Below are positions 44,761 to 54,170 of a stretch of DNA of 64,000 nt, in pieces. The stretch spans positions 1 through 64,000 of the forward strand of contig JAGCGO010000100.1 in the NCBI GenBank assembly GCA_017649565.1. The letters run 5' to 3'. Source of the stretch: Fibrobacter sp. (GTDB taxonomy: Bacteria; Fibrobacterota; Fibrobacteria; Fibrobacterales; Fibrobacteraceae). A program made the position numbers and the translations under genes. Positions within the stretch are counted from its first letter, which is position 1, and each line of letters begins with the position of its first letter. The notes beneath the pieces were generated by a model, which saw nothing but the letters and a program-made list of their open reading frames with translations, was not told where the DNA came from and did no database searches.

Positions 44761-45573
44761 TCACTTCAGCGAACGCAACAATGCTTTCTGCCCGTCGGTG
44801 ATGCGGTAGCTCTCGCAGGCCTTCTGGATGGACTTTGCGTGAATCCACGGCGAAAGCTTGCGGCCCTTGATGTAGGGGAATGTCGCATCCCACTGTTTGG
44901 CAAGCGCCGTCGCGATGTACCAAGCAATGACCATCTGCACGTAGTAGCGGTCCGTGGGGCGCGCAGCATTTATCGCAGACTTTGCAGCGCCGGTATCAGA
45001 ATCGTCGAACAGGTTCTCGTCTATTGCGGCAACCATTTCCAGGTGTTTCCTGTCAAAGCGATTGTCCAGGAAAAAGTTCATGAGCATGTTCACGCCGAAA
45101 CGCACCGTGTAGGGCTTGCTCGACTTGAGCCACGCCTTGATGCGGGCCAAGAAGCGAGATTCGTCTTTGAGCAATGCCTTCGGGGACTTGCCGTCGCACA
45201 CCGCCCAGTTGTCGATGTAGGGCAAGAACTGTTCAATGCGACGCAGGCACTCGTCAAAATCCTTGATGCGCTCCACCACAAAGAGGTGGACCTGGTTCTC
45301 CTCGAAATACTTGTGCGGAAGTTTATCCAAAAAATTTGCAATATCCTTCGGCAAGGATTTTGCGGCAGCATCCGCCGACTTTCCTGCTATCGACTTCCCT
45401 GCCACCGGCTTTGCCATCGGGGCGGCAAACTCCTTCGCGATTTTACGCATCACGGGGACGCGCACGCCGATAATCGATTTCTTGTCGATGTTCGGCAACA
45501 GCGATGCATGGAAATCCCTGTACTTCAAATCCTGTTCAGCAAGGAGGCTCTTGACAAGTTCTGCGTGGGTCAT
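44761..45573 (-). CDS. AlkD-like DNA alkylation repair (HEAT-repeat) protein
   Basis: 270 residues, all-helical HEAT-repeat protein. YRDFHASLLP, IIGVRVPVMRKIAKE, YFEENQVHLFVVERI, NWAVCDG and RFGVNMLMNFFLD are blocks of the DNA alkylation repair family. An Ala/Lys/Gly-rich insert (about 55-75, including AGKSIAGKSADAAAK) is lineage-specific. AlkD excises N3- and N7-alkylated bases, but whether this member is catalytic cannot be told. Confidence 0.85.
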   Translation of the reverse strand: MTHAELVKSLLAEQDLKYRDFHASLLPNIDKKSIIGVRVPVMRKIAKEFAAPMAKPVAGKSIAGKSADAAAKSLPKDIANFLDKLPHKYFEENQVHLFVVERIKDFDECLRRIEQFLPYIDNWAVCDGKSPKALLKDESRFLARIKAWLKSSKPYTVRFGVNMLMNFFLDNRFDRKHLEMVAAIDENLFDDSDTGAAKSAINAARPTDRYYVQMVIAWYIATALAKQWDATFPYIKGRKLSPWIHAKSIQKACESYRITDGQKALLRSLK

Positions 45574-45580
45574 TTTTTTC

Positions 45581-47680
45581 TCAGTCAGGGTTTATTTCCG
45601 AAAAAGAAATGTAGACTTTTTCGGATTGGATGATGTCCTGGGCAACTCTGCGATTCGTAAGCTCCGTTACCACCTCCGGAGGCATCCATCCATAGTACAG
45701 AATCGATTTGACTTCATCCAAGAATTCCTTGTAGACGGGATCTTCCGTATTCATTTTGACATTGGTGACCCGACCGTCTTTCCCGAACGTGAGTTCCGCT
45801 TCTACGGAAAGTTTGAAGCCCTTTTTGTAATGGCGATAGAATGCCCTTTCGAGACGCCAGCCGCATGTATTCCTGAGAGTAATCTTGAGTCCACTTTCGA
45901 GATCTTCTCTGCCAGAGTCCTCCTCGAGGGTTTTTCCTTCTTTGAGAACGAATGACTGGATATGCATGTAGATGTCCGGCTTCGGCTGGTCTTTCCCGTC
46001 CCTGAACTCATTAATTTCGCTCTCAGTCGAGATTCCATGTTTCTTAAAATATTTCTCAATCCTGCTATTATCTTGCAATGCTCCGGTTCCTTGGGACGAC
46101 TGCACCGCCGCATTGCTTGAAAGCATATTCAATATCTTCATAATCCATTCTTCAAACGACTCAGGAGAATCATCTGAATTTAATTTATTAAAATACCGAA
46201 GACGATCCACCAGCATTCCCTTCCGGTAAAAATCAATCAATACTACAGGTTTTAAATTTTTGTAATTCCTGTATTCATATAGATCGAAATATGGATTTTC
46301 TTCGTCCAACTCAGATGCCTTTGCAAAGTTCTCGATTTCTTCGCTATCGCGCGTAGCAAAAGCCAATCCATTCTTGTCATAGAAATTTATTGAATCGGAG
46401 AGGGCCAACAACTCATGCAAGCGATAAGCTTTTCCCGGAATATATTCGACCGTATTGGCAATCCTTTTCATGCTGCACCATCCGCACAAGGAGCGCAGTG
46501 CATATCCTCTAGACGCTTTTAACGTATTCGACGTCGTATCTACCTGGATCCCGATAAAACCGGTATATAGTTTCAATGGGATTCTTTGGCCCAAATATTC
46601 CCAATTTATATCGACCGCCGTAACAATTTTGGGCAAGCGCTCGAAGTCAACATCATTTTCCCATTCGGTCCGTTTGTGGAATTCATCATTTTTATAACTA
46701 TTTTCGCTGAGATAAGGATAGAACTTGGAAAGCCAACCATTGAAAGTCGGGTTTGAACAGAGCTCCGGCACATAGCGTTTATATATCCCTTTCCAGAAAT
46801 CTAAATCCGTTTTCCCTTCAAACACATTGACAAACTCATCAAGAATCGGGTTCAGATGTTCAGCCCACCAGTCCATATCGAGTCGCGAGGCAAGTTTGTT
46901 GAAGGAGTCCCTCAGCAATTCCCAATCCTGTTTGGTACCATTGATCTTGATTTTGGGAATTCCGCACATCGTATAAACGGAGTAGGTATAATATTCCGAG
47001 GCGATTGCCAAAACCATGGAACGCGAAATATTGTAATCCACGGAGCTTGTCGTCGAGAACTTCGTTTGTAAAGGCGTTCCCGTTTCGACAGGAAGCTTTT
47101 TTTGCAGCGAATCGAACAAGGCCGTAATGACATCGAACCAATCCTCGTGCGTAGATTCCAGCGTCAGCCAGTCCGCCGAGACACTTATGTCGGTATTAAC
47201 CGCCGGGCCCACAAAACGGTCTTTAAGCGCATCGCTATTGCTCTTGACATGAAGACGGAAACCGTCCAAGATCATGAGCCAGATATCGTCCGGACTAATT
47301 TCCATCGCGTAGTGTCTTGCATACGCTAACGCCACCATATCTACAAAAGTGGGTCTGTCCGAATGGTTCCTGACAAACGGACTTATTGAATCGGAATAGG
47401 CGTAGAAAATCTTTGTCCCGGGTGAATTTTTTTGGTTTTCGCCAGCAAAATATTCCGTAAAACCGCCCTGTTCTACAGCAACAGTCTCTTCGCTGAACAC
47501 ACTGTCGTGAACGCTCGTATCGGCAATGGCGACGTATGCACTCGTGTCGCGAACAAAGACCTCTGTCTGCGAAGCCGGCTTTGTATGCAGGACCGTCGCA
47601 TTTCCCACATTTTCGGACTTGCAGGAAATCAGGATACATGCAACAAGCGCCAACAACGAGTATTTATAAACAAGGCCCAT
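45581..47680 (-). CDS. DUF4419-domain lipoprotein
   Basis: 699 residues. Lipobox LISC followed by K at about residue 20. Residues about 85-420 carry the DUF4419 blocks (FVDMVALAYARHYAMEISPDDIWLMILDGF and LCGWCSMKR). The last about 100 residues resemble a TonB-like/AgmX C-terminal repeat (GRVTNVKMNTEDPVYKEFLDEV), with CGWRLERAF before it. No function is known for DUF4419. Base composition is visibly more AT-rich than in neighbouring genes, and no ribosome-binding site precedes the ATG; TATATTTT lies five bases upstream. Confidence 0.8.
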   Translation of the reverse strand: MGLVYKYSLLALVACILISCKSENVGNATVLHTKPASQTEVFVRDTSAYVAIADTSVHDSVFSEETVAVEQGGFTEYFAGENQKNSPGTKIFYAYSDSISPFVRNHSDRPTFVDMVALAYARHYAMEISPDDIWLMILDGFRLHVKSNSDALKDRFVGPAVNTDISVSADWLTLESTHEDWFDVITALFDSLQKKLPVETGTPLQTKFSTTSSVDYNISRSMVLAIASEYYTYSVYTMCGIPKIKINGTKQDWELLRDSFNKLASRLDMDWWAEHLNPILDEFVNVFEGKTDLDFWKGIYKRYVPELCSNPTFNGWLSKFYPYLSENSYKNDEFHKRTEWENDVDFERLPKIVTAVDINWEYLGQRIPLKLYTGFIGIQVDTTSNTLKASRGYALRSLCGWCSMKRIANTVEYIPGKAYRLHELLALSDSINFYDKNGLAFATRDSEEIENFAKASELDEENPYFDLYEYRNYKNLKPVVLIDFYRKGMLVDRLRYFNKLNSDDSPESFEEWIMKILNMLSSNAAVQSSQGTGALQDNSRIEKYFKKHGISTESEINEFRDGKDQPKPDIYMHIQSFVLKEGKTLEEDSGREDLESGLKITLRNTCGWRLERAFYRHYKKGFKLSVEAELTFGKDGRVTNVKMNTEDPVYKEFLDEVKSILYYGWMPPEVVTELTNRRVAQDIIQSEKVYISFSEINPD

Positions 47681-47685
47681 ATAAG

Positions 47686-47693
47686 AAAATATA
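47686..47693 (-). promoter_or_regulatory. TATATTTT box abutting the DUF4419 gene start
   Basis: Minus-strand TATATTTT followed by five bases and the ATG, without a Shine-Dalgarno sequence. Confidence 0.4.
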
Positions 47694-47736
47694 TGAACAA
47701 AAACAGCTATCCGGAATGCGGGATGACGTAAATTTT

Positions 47737-48681
47737 TTATTCCGTTTTCGCGGGAGCGTTATTTTCCGGCGTTCCTTTCGCCAGATCTTTCGGCTTGATT
47801 TTCGCCGACATGAAACTCAAAACCAAATTCTGCCACACAACATAACAGGTCGGGGCGAGCGCCACGACTGGCCCCGCATACAGCGTGGCGATCCAGATAA
47901 CGAGCGTCGTGTTCTTTTGGCCCATGCTCTGCGAACTTTCGATCGGGCGGCGGTTTTTCTCGACATACCAGCCGAGCGCATAGAGAAGGATGCAGAGGAT
48001 CAGCGAGACGCCCGCCATCATCGGGAGCTTGCCGCTGTTCCACAATTCCGTGAAGCCCATTTCGCGGATGTCGTAGCTCGCCTTCGCCAAAATCACGAAC
48101 ACCGAGAAAGTCCAGATGAACATCGTGTACTTCTGGAATTTGGCGGCGCAGTCGGCGAGTTCGGGGTAAAAGGCACGGAGTCCCAGCGCGAACGCCAGCG
48201 GGATGCTGATGATGGGCTGGATGGTATTGAAAATCTTCATCGCGATTTCAGTCAAGTTCGCATCCGTCCCCGTGAGGTAGCCGAACACGATAGGAATCGA
48301 GAAACAGGCGATGAGGTTTCCACTCAGGAAAATCTTGAGGGCAAGCGACGCCGAACCGCCAAGCATCTTCGCCATGGCAGGGGCTGCATTCGCGGGCGGG
48401 CAAAGCGCGATGATGGCACCGCCCAGCAGCACCTCGCGCGGGAGGTCGAACAGTCTTACGATTCCGGCGAGAGCGGCAACAATCAGGAGACTCACCACGA
48501 GAGCGCGGATTTCGATCTTGAACGTGTAGCCATGCGTCTGCGGCGGAATCTTCGTCACGAAAGTCAAGAACATCATGGAGCCGATCAAAAAAGGCATCAT
48601 CGGCGAAAGCACGTGCGCCTGCGGAATCAAAATTCCAAGCAGGATTGCAACCGGCATCAAAATGGCTCGCAAGTTCTTCAT
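47737..48681 (-). CDS. Bile acid:sodium symporter family transporter
   Basis: 314 residues, about nine membrane helices of the BASS family. The blocks IIALCPPANAAPAMAKMLGGSASLALKIFLSGNLIA and TIQPIISIPLAFALGLRAF fit the sodium-site cross-over regions. The substrate is unknown; bacterial members carry organic anions, pantoate or similar. A TAAATTTTG box lies just upstream of the ATG. Confidence 0.82.
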   Translation of the reverse strand: MKNLRAILMPVAILLGILIPQAHVLSPMMPFLIGSMMFLTFVTKIPPQTHGYTFKIEIRALVVSLLIVAALAGIVRLFDLPREVLLGGAIIALCPPANAAPAMAKMLGGSASLALKIFLSGNLIACFSIPIVFGYLTGTDANLTEIAMKIFNTIQPIISIPLAFALGLRAFYPELADCAAKFQKYTMFIWTFSVFVILAKASYDIREMGFTELWNSGKLPMMAGVSLILCILLYALGWYVEKNRRPIESSQSMGQKNTTLVIWIATLYAGPVVALAPTCYVVWQNLVLSFMSAKIKPKDLAKGTPENNAPAKTE

Positions 48682-48731
48682 AGCGAGGCAAAATTTAGAA
48701 AAAAAGGAGGCCCAAATTCAAGCAATCATCC

Positions 48732-49391
48732 CTACGATTCAAACGGACGGATGCGCAGCGTAACGCCCAAATTTTCGCACAGCTTGCGGCAAATCTCGAT
48801 TTTTTCTTCGGGCATCACCTTCTCGACCACCGTCATGACGACGTTTTTCACATGGCCTTTCGCGAGCACGGCGAATTCCTTGAGAGCATCGTAAGACTTG
48901 ATGCCAAACTTGGAACGCGTGAGCGCCAAGAATTCCTCGGCGTTCGGGGCATTCAACGAAATGGAAACGGTGTCGAAGCGCCCTTCGAGTTCGGGCGTGA
49001 TGTCCTTGCCGTGAATCAAGTTCGCAAGGCCGTTCGTGTTGAGACGGATTTTCAAGTTCGGATACTTCGCCTTGAGCTTGTCAATCACGCTGCACACGTC
49101 GTAAAGGCGTTCCAGCGGTTCGCCGTATCCGCAGAAAATCAGCTCGTTGATGACGTTCAAATCGTATGCGTCGAAAATTTCCATCACCTGGTCGACGCTC
49201 GGATCGCCGCCCTTGAGCCAGAGCGTATTGCCTTCCATCATCTTCTTCGTCTGGCGCAGGCAAAACACGCAGTTGCACGGGCAACGGTTCGTCATGTTCA
49301 CGTAGATATTCTTGCCGGTAATGTCGCCACTGTTGGCGATATCCAAATAGCCCGCCTGGCCGACGGTTCCTGTAACGGTATAAACTATCAT
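48732..49391 (-). CDS. TatD-associated radical SAM protein
   Basis: 219 residues. The 4Fe-4S/SAM motif CNCVFC is part of RCPCNCVFCLR (CxxxCxxC), followed by IFCGYGEPLERLYDV and RLNTNGLAN. This matches the family named for its frequent neighbour TatD; no tatD is within this window. The reaction is unknown. It starts nine bases after the pyridoxamine kinase stop, so it is in the cytX-pdx operon. Confidence 0.82.
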   Translation of the reverse strand: MIVYTVTGTVGQAGYLDIANSGDITGKNIYVNMTNRCPCNCVFCLRQTKKMMEGNTLWLKGGDPSVDQVMEIFDAYDLNVINELIFCGYGEPLERLYDVCSVIDKLKAKYPNLKIRLNTNGLANLIHGKDITPELEGRFDTVSISLNAPNAEEFLALTRSKFGIKSYDALKEFAVLAKGHVKNVVMTVVEKVMPEEKIEICRKLCENLGVTLRIRPFES

Positions 49392-49400
49392 TAGGCCCCC

Positions 49401-50231
49401 TTAGTCTTCGATGAGGTCGCGAAGGTACATTTCGACGCTCAGGCCCCAATGTTCCGGAACGTTATTCTGTACACAATACCCGATGCACTTGGACGCAAAT
49501 TCAGCGGCCTTCTTCACCGATTCGTAGAAGTCGTGGCCGTTCAAATACATCCCGGCAATCACAGCGCTGATGACGTCGCCCGTTCCACTGCGGTCGCCGC
49601 CGATGCGGTCAGCCATGACGATTTTCGGCTCCTCGCCCTTGCTGTACACGTAGTTCATGATCTGCGTTTTGCTGTAGTGGATGCCCGTGACCACGATGTG
49701 TTCGGGGCCCTGTTCAGCAAGCGTCTTGCACATGTTCTCAATTTCGGCGAGGGTGAGGCTCCCGTCGCGGTAATCGGAGCCCGTGAGCGAGCAGAGTTCG
49801 GTGAGGTTCGGCGTCAAGAGGTCGGCGTAATGCACGAGTGCGCGCATCTTTTCGCACAGACTCGGCGTGTAGGTTTCGTAGAGCCTGCCGTAGTCGCCCA
49901 TCACCGGGTCGACCAGCGTGAACACGCCTTCTTTCTTGAAAGTCTTGATGAAGTCAATGACGATGTCTACCTGTTCCTCGGAGCCGAGGAAGCCCGTCGC
50001 GATGGCGTCGAAACTCATGTCCAAGTCCTTGTAGGTCTGGATGTAGTCACGCATCTTGGGGGTGTAATCGTCAAAGAAGTACTTGGGGAACTGCGTATGC
50101 GTCGAAAGAATCGCCGTAGGGACGGCTACCGCCTGGATTTTCATGGCCGAGATGACAGGCGCCATGACGGCAACCGAGCAGCGGCCGAATCCGGTGATAT
50201 CGTTGATGAGGGCAATCTTCTTCTGGGGCAT
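49401..50231 (-). CDS. Pyridoxamine/pyridoxal kinase
   Basis: 276 residues, ribokinase fold. NDITGFGRCSVAVMAPVISAMKIQAVAVPTAILSTHTQ at the N-terminus, LVDPVMGDYGRLY, LLTPNLTELC and the anion-hole GGDRSGTGDVISAV with the catalytic Asp. Salvages vitamin B6 by phosphorylation. It lies 24 bases behind cytX. A TAAATTTG box sits eight bases before its ATG, so it may also have its own promoter. Confidence 0.9.
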   Translation of the reverse strand: MPQKKIALINDITGFGRCSVAVMAPVISAMKIQAVAVPTAILSTHTQFPKYFFDDYTPKMRDYIQTYKDLDMSFDAIATGFLGSEEQVDIVIDFIKTFKKEGVFTLVDPVMGDYGRLYETYTPSLCEKMRALVHYADLLTPNLTELCSLTGSDYRDGSLTLAEIENMCKTLAEQGPEHIVVTGIHYSKTQIMNYVYSKGEEPKIVMADRIGGDRSGTGDVISAVIAGMYLNGHDFYESVKKAAEFASKCIGYCVQNNVPEHWGLSVEMYLRDLIED

Positions 50232-50239
50232 AGCAATTA

Positions 50240-50247
50240 CAAATTTA
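50240..50247 (-). promoter_or_regulatory. TAnnTTTG box before the pyridoxamine kinase gene
   Basis: TAAATTTG on the minus strand, eight bases upstream of the ATG, within the short gap behind cytX. Confidence 0.45.
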
Positions 50248-50255
50248 GAAATTAA

Positions 50256-51494
50256 TTACGAGGCGCGACGCGATACGACCAGCACACGGCCGTAGGCGAA
50301 CGCTGCCGATACGATGACGGCGAGGAGCGTGGGGCCGAGCGGCACGGAATCGAGGCGTTCGGCCACCTGGTACACGGCAAAGCCAGCAAGCCATGCGAAA
50401 AGGTTCCAGAGCCAGAAGGCGAGCGATTCGGCGCGGTTCTCACCGGCGTTAACTGTACTGGCCTTTCCGAAGTAGAACGATACGAGCAATACGGCAGCCA
50501 TGGGCGCGAACACCGAGGCAATCAAGTAAAGGAAGCTGATGTAGTGTTCCATGATTCCCGAAATAGCGAGGGCCGCACTCAACAGGCTCACGACGACACC
50601 CGCAATCTTCGGGTTGATCTTGCCGTAAATCGCCTTCGAGGATTCACCTGCGGAGTTGGCGGCGAGGAAGTTCGTCGTGACCGTAGAAAGCACCACGATG
50701 ATGATGCCCGGGATGCCGAGACCCGCAAGCAGAATCGCCTGTGCGATACTGTTGTTCACGCCGATGCCCGCAATCTCGATGCCGAGAATGTACATCCAGA
50801 GGCTCGCGAACGTGTAGGCCGCCGCGGAAACCGCCGTCGCCTTCACCGGGTTTTCCACGTCTTTCGTGTAGTCCGAAATCACCGGAAGCCAGGAGATGGG
50901 CATGGCGATGGAAATCTCGAAGATGTTCCAGAAGCCGAGCAGCGCCACGGAACCAGCGGCGGCCCCGGCGGTAACGCCGGCGACGGTCGTGCCCGAAGTA
51001 TTGTCAAGCCCGAACAGTTTCACGGAAAGAATAGCGAGCAGAATCGCCAGCGCCGCCATCACGACCGTCGTCACGTTCGCGGAACGCTTGAGCCCGACAA
51101 ATACCCAGATGGCGATAAGCACTGCAAGGATGATGCAGGTGAGCGGGAAAGAAATGGGCAGGTTGAGACCCGCCAAGGCCGCAGCGCCCTGCGCATTCAA
51201 CACGGCCACCCAGGCGAGCAACTGGAATACATTCAGCGCCGCAAAAAATCTGGAACCGTATTTACCGAACGTCGAAGAGGTCGTCTCCATCGCGTTCAGG
51301 CGGACTCGTGCACCAATGAGGCCCACGAAAAAGAGCAAGATGCCACCCAGAACGTGACCGAGAATCAGCGGGAGCCAAAGAGATCCCGGCGCAGACGCTG
51401 CGCCAATTTCGATGCCCGCCTCGATTTCCGAAACCGAGATGGCGACACCGAACCAGATAATTCCGTTAGAAAAGAGACCCGTGCGTTTTTCCAT
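50256..51494 (-). CDS. cytX: CytX-like NCS1 transporter (putative hydroxymethylpyrimidine permease)
   Basis: 412 residues, about 12 helices. GLFSNGIIWFGVAISVSEIEAGIEIG at the N-terminus and the central SWLPVISDYTKDVENPVKAT are the CytX/NCS1 signatures. CytX members are predicted to import the thiamine precursor hydroxymethylpyrimidine. The following B6 kinase-fold gene fits a vitamin salvage operon. ATG 51494 follows GGAGG; no TPP riboswitch is visible upstream. Confidence 0.85.
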   Translation of the reverse strand: MEKRTGLFSNGIIWFGVAISVSEIEAGIEIGAASAPGSLWLPLILGHVLGGILLFFVGLIGARVRLNAMETTSSTFGKYGSRFFAALNVFQLLAWVAVLNAQGAAALAGLNLPISFPLTCIILAVLIAIWVFVGLKRSANVTTVVMAALAILLAILSVKLFGLDNTSGTTVAGVTAGAAAGSVALLGFWNIFEISIAMPISWLPVISDYTKDVENPVKATAVSAAAYTFASLWMYILGIEIAGIGVNNSIAQAILLAGLGIPGIIIVVLSTVTTNFLAANSAGESSKAIYGKINPKIAGVVVSLLSAALAISGIMEHYISFLYLIASVFAPMAAVLLVSFYFGKASTVNAGENRAESLAFWLWNLFAWLAGFAVYQVAERLDSVPLGPTLLAVIVSAAFAYGRVLVVSRRAS

Positions 51495-51666
51495 GCTGCA
51501 CCTCCATTCAAAAAAGTGGCACAAAAATACAAAAACGGGAGCTATAGCTCAAGGCCATAACCAATACTACATTTATATGACCCGCTATAAAATTTTATTA
51601 TAACGATAAAAAAACTGATTTATAAAATCGTTTCTATATTTCCAATGAATTTCAAAGAGGCCTTAC

Positions 51667-52236
51667 ATGAACTTGACTCTTGAACGCGCAAAAGAAATCA
51701 ACAAAAACCACGTCACCGAAGAAACTCTCATCATCCACTCGCTCAACGTCTGTTATGCGATGGGTGCCATGGCGAAGCATTTTGGCGAAGACATAGACCA
51801 TTGGGAAGGCGTGGGTTACCTGCACGATTTCGACTACCAGGAATTCCCGGAAGAACACCTGCAGCATACCGAAAAGGAGCTGCTCGCCGAAGGGGTCTCC
51901 GAAGAAGATGTCCGCGCAATCTTGGCACACGGTTTTGAAATCGTGAATGATGTGGAACCCAAGACGAACATGGAAAAGAGCCTGTTCACCGTCGACGAAC
52001 TCACGGGAATCATCCAGGCCTGCGCAAGGATGCGCCCGAACGGAATCTTGGATCTGGAAGTAAAAAGTTTCGCGAAAAAATTCAAGGACAAGAAATTTGC
52101 CGCCAAGTGCAATCGCGACTACATTCTCAAGGGTTGTGCGCTACTCGGCATGGACGTGAAGGAAGTCGCCGAAATCTGCATCGAAGGCATGCGCGAACAC
52201 GCCGCCGAAATCGGGCTGGCGGGAAATGCGGGATAA
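51667..52236 (+). CDS. HD-domain phosphohydrolase-like protein
   Basis: 189 residues. HSLNVCYAMGAMAKHFGED ... VGYLHDFDYQEFPEEH is an HDIG-type metal site, with a further His in LAHGFEIVND. The usual activity is phosphate ester or nucleotide hydrolysis; the substrate is unknown. AGAGG precedes the ATG and TATATTTC lies at 51635-51642. It is a single rightward gene between leftward operons. Confidence 0.85.
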   Translation: MNLTLERAKEINKNHVTEETLIIHSLNVCYAMGAMAKHFGEDIDHWEGVGYLHDFDYQEFPEEHLQHTEKELLAEGVSEEDVRAILAHGFEIVNDVEPKTNMEKSLFTVDELTGIIQACARMRPNGILDLEVKSFAKKFKDKKFAAKCNRDYILKGCALLGMDVKEVAEICIEGMREHAAEIGLAGNAG

Positions 52237-52263
52237 AGAACAATTACCGCAAAAAAATTATTC

Positions 52264-52977
52264 CTACAATCCACCATAATCGGACTCGCCGCTAGGCAAT
52301 AGTCGCCCTTTGTGCATGGTATACACACGATCGCCGTACTTAAAACCATGCGGGTCGTGTGTCGCCACAAGCACCGAAGTTCCCGACCGTGCAAGGTCAG
52401 CCAAAAGGTCAAAGACAATCTTGCCGTTAGCTTCGTCAAGATTGCTGGTAGGTTCGTCCGCAATGATGATATCAGGCTTGTTGACCAACGCCCGAACGAT
52501 TGAAGCCCGCTTAAGTTCACCCCCCGAAAGTTCCGCAGGCATCTCATTCACTAAATGAGCAATGCCGAGAGTTTCAAGTTTCGAAATGATATCGATATCT
52601 GTCGTATCTGCCAAACCGTAAGCCTCGATTTTCTGGCCGTCACGAATGGCCCGCGGAAGTAGGATATTTTCGAGAACTGTAAAATGCGGCAAGAAAACAG
52701 ATTCTTGAGGTACGTAACCAATCTTGTCGTTCCGGATTGCAGAAATTTCGGCATCCGAAAGATTTGCAAAATCAAATCCATTAAAGATGACCGTGCCTTT
52801 CGTAGGGTGATTGATTCCCGCAAGCAAAGAAAGTAACGTGCTTTTCCCGCTTCCGGATTCACCGATTACTACTGAGAAATCACCGGACCAGGCAAAGAAT
52901 TCTACATCTTCTACAGCATTAAATTCGTTGCCGCGCCGCGTATAGGTCTTGTATAAATTAGAGACGTTCAGAATCAA
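52264..52977 (-). CDS. LolD/MacB-type ABC transporter ATP-binding protein
   Basis: 237 residues. Walker A GESGSGKSTLL, Q-loop YVPQESVFLP, signature LSGGELKRASI, Walker B IIIADEP and H-loop ATHD. Belongs to the LolD/MacB/FtsE group that works with FtsX-like permeases. It overlaps the permease gene by ATGA and is the last gene of a leftward series that starts with the NifB-like gene. Confidence 0.9.
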   Translation of the reverse strand: MILNVSNLYKTYTRRGNEFNAVEDVEFFAWSGDFSVVIGESGSGKSTLLSLLAGINHPTKGTVIFNGFDFANLSDAEISAIRNDKIGYVPQESVFLPHFTVLENILLPRAIRDGQKIEAYGLADTTDIDIISKLETLGIAHLVNEMPAELSGGELKRASIVRALVNKPDIIIADEPTSNLDEANGKIVFDLLADLARSGTSVLVATHDPHGFKYGDRVYTMHKGRLLPSGESDYGGL

Positions 52978-54170
52978 TGTTCTACCTCCCTCAAAGCGAC
53001 GTAGGCATCGATTTCACTCACCTTGTTCGCCACACCGTAAACAACAACCGGGCCAATTAAATGGAGCAACAGAATGATAACGGCATACACGGCCGCAATT
53101 TCAGCATTCTCCGGAACAATGAACGGAATATCGATATGTTCGCCAAGCCAAATCTTAAAAGTGAAAAAGAAAACGCTCGAAAATAGCAAGCCAATGTAAG
53201 TCCCCACTGCCGAAACAAGCAAGGCCTCGCCAAGCACAAGGATTTTCAAGCGCCTGCGGGTAGAACCCAGAATACGAAGGAGCGCATATTCGCGCTTGCG
53301 TTCACGTGTCGAAAGCGAAAATGAAATCACGATTGCTGCAGCAGCGATAACCAAGAAAAATGCAACAACAATCCATACAACCACCTGCATGACATTTGCC
53401 GGTTTTTCAAGCCCCGAAAACAAATCCTTGCGGCTAAAAATCTGCAAGCCGTCAAAATGGGCGTAAATTTCGCGACTGAGGCGTTCTGTATCGGAATCCG
53501 GGCGCAACTTAATCAAAATGCTTGAATAGCCCACCGAACTAGAATCAAATCGCACTCCTTTGGTTTTAGCTGCACCACGAATGTCCGCAAGCGTCGCGAC
53601 ATCTACAAAAACGGCCTGGTCAAGCCCGTTGCCAATCGGTTCAAGCTTTGCGGCCACTGGATATTCACGGTCAAAGAATTTGACCGTCTTTTTTTCTCCC
53701 ACGCTGATTTCGCTACCGACAACGATAGTTCCCTTTACCAACTTGTCTTCAAAAACTTCACGAATCCACGGTTGAATCACAAAGTCAGATGATGGGTCAA
53801 ATCCGACAATCCAGACTTTCTGATCGCAGCAGCTAGAACTGAGCGACGTCAAAAAATACTGCGGAGTCGCCACTTCGACATCGTCAAGTCCGCGTATAAA
53901 TTCCAGCGAGCCCTGTGGCAAGTACGCATACTTGAAATCGCCCTGCAAAAGAATCGTCTGGTCGTCAACTTCGCTTCCCTGCGGAAAGACAATCACGTCG
54001 GCCCCGAGGCGCGACGATAAACGGTCCAAGCCCTTTGAAAGCGAAAGCGACAAAAGTCCGCCTACCAAAAGAACCGAAGCAAGCAAGGCGATCAACAACG
54101 AAAGCCCCAAACTCCTGAACGGGTTTCGCAGGTAATTTTCAACAATCAAATTAACATCAGTCTTGTTCAT
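52974..54170 (-). CDS. FtsX/MacB-like ABC transporter permease
   Basis: 398 residues. One N-terminal membrane helix, a periplasmic domain of about 230 residues (with the pair SSSCCDQK), then three helices at the C-terminus, the FtsX/LolC layout. ISFSLSTRERKREYALLRILGSTRRRLK is the family's coupling region. It overlaps the DUF4418 gene by 14 bases. Confidence 0.87.
   Translation of the reverse strand: MNKTDVNLIVENYLRNPFRSLGLSLLIALLASVLLVGGLLSLSLSKGLDRLSSRLGADVIVFPQGSEVDDQTILLQGDFKYAYLPQGSLEFIRGLDDVEVATPQYFLTSLSSSCCDQKVWIVGFDPSSDFVIQPWIREVFEDKLVKGTIVVGSEISVGEKKTVKFFDREYPVAAKLEPIGNGLDQAVFVDVATLADIRGAAKTKGVRFDSSSVGYSSILIKLRPDSDTERLSREIYAHFDGLQIFSRKDLFSGLEKPANVMQVVVWIVVAFFLVIAAAAIVISFSLSTRERKREYALLRILGSTRRRLKILVLGEALLVSAVGTYIGLLFSSVFFFTFKIWLGEHIDIPFIVPENAEIAAVYAVIILLLHLIGPVVVYGVANKVSEIDAYVALREVEH

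Noticed and set aside
51495..51666. TPP riboswitch before cytX
   Set aside because: No CTGAGA or ACCTGAT-type core in the short AT-rich upstream region.
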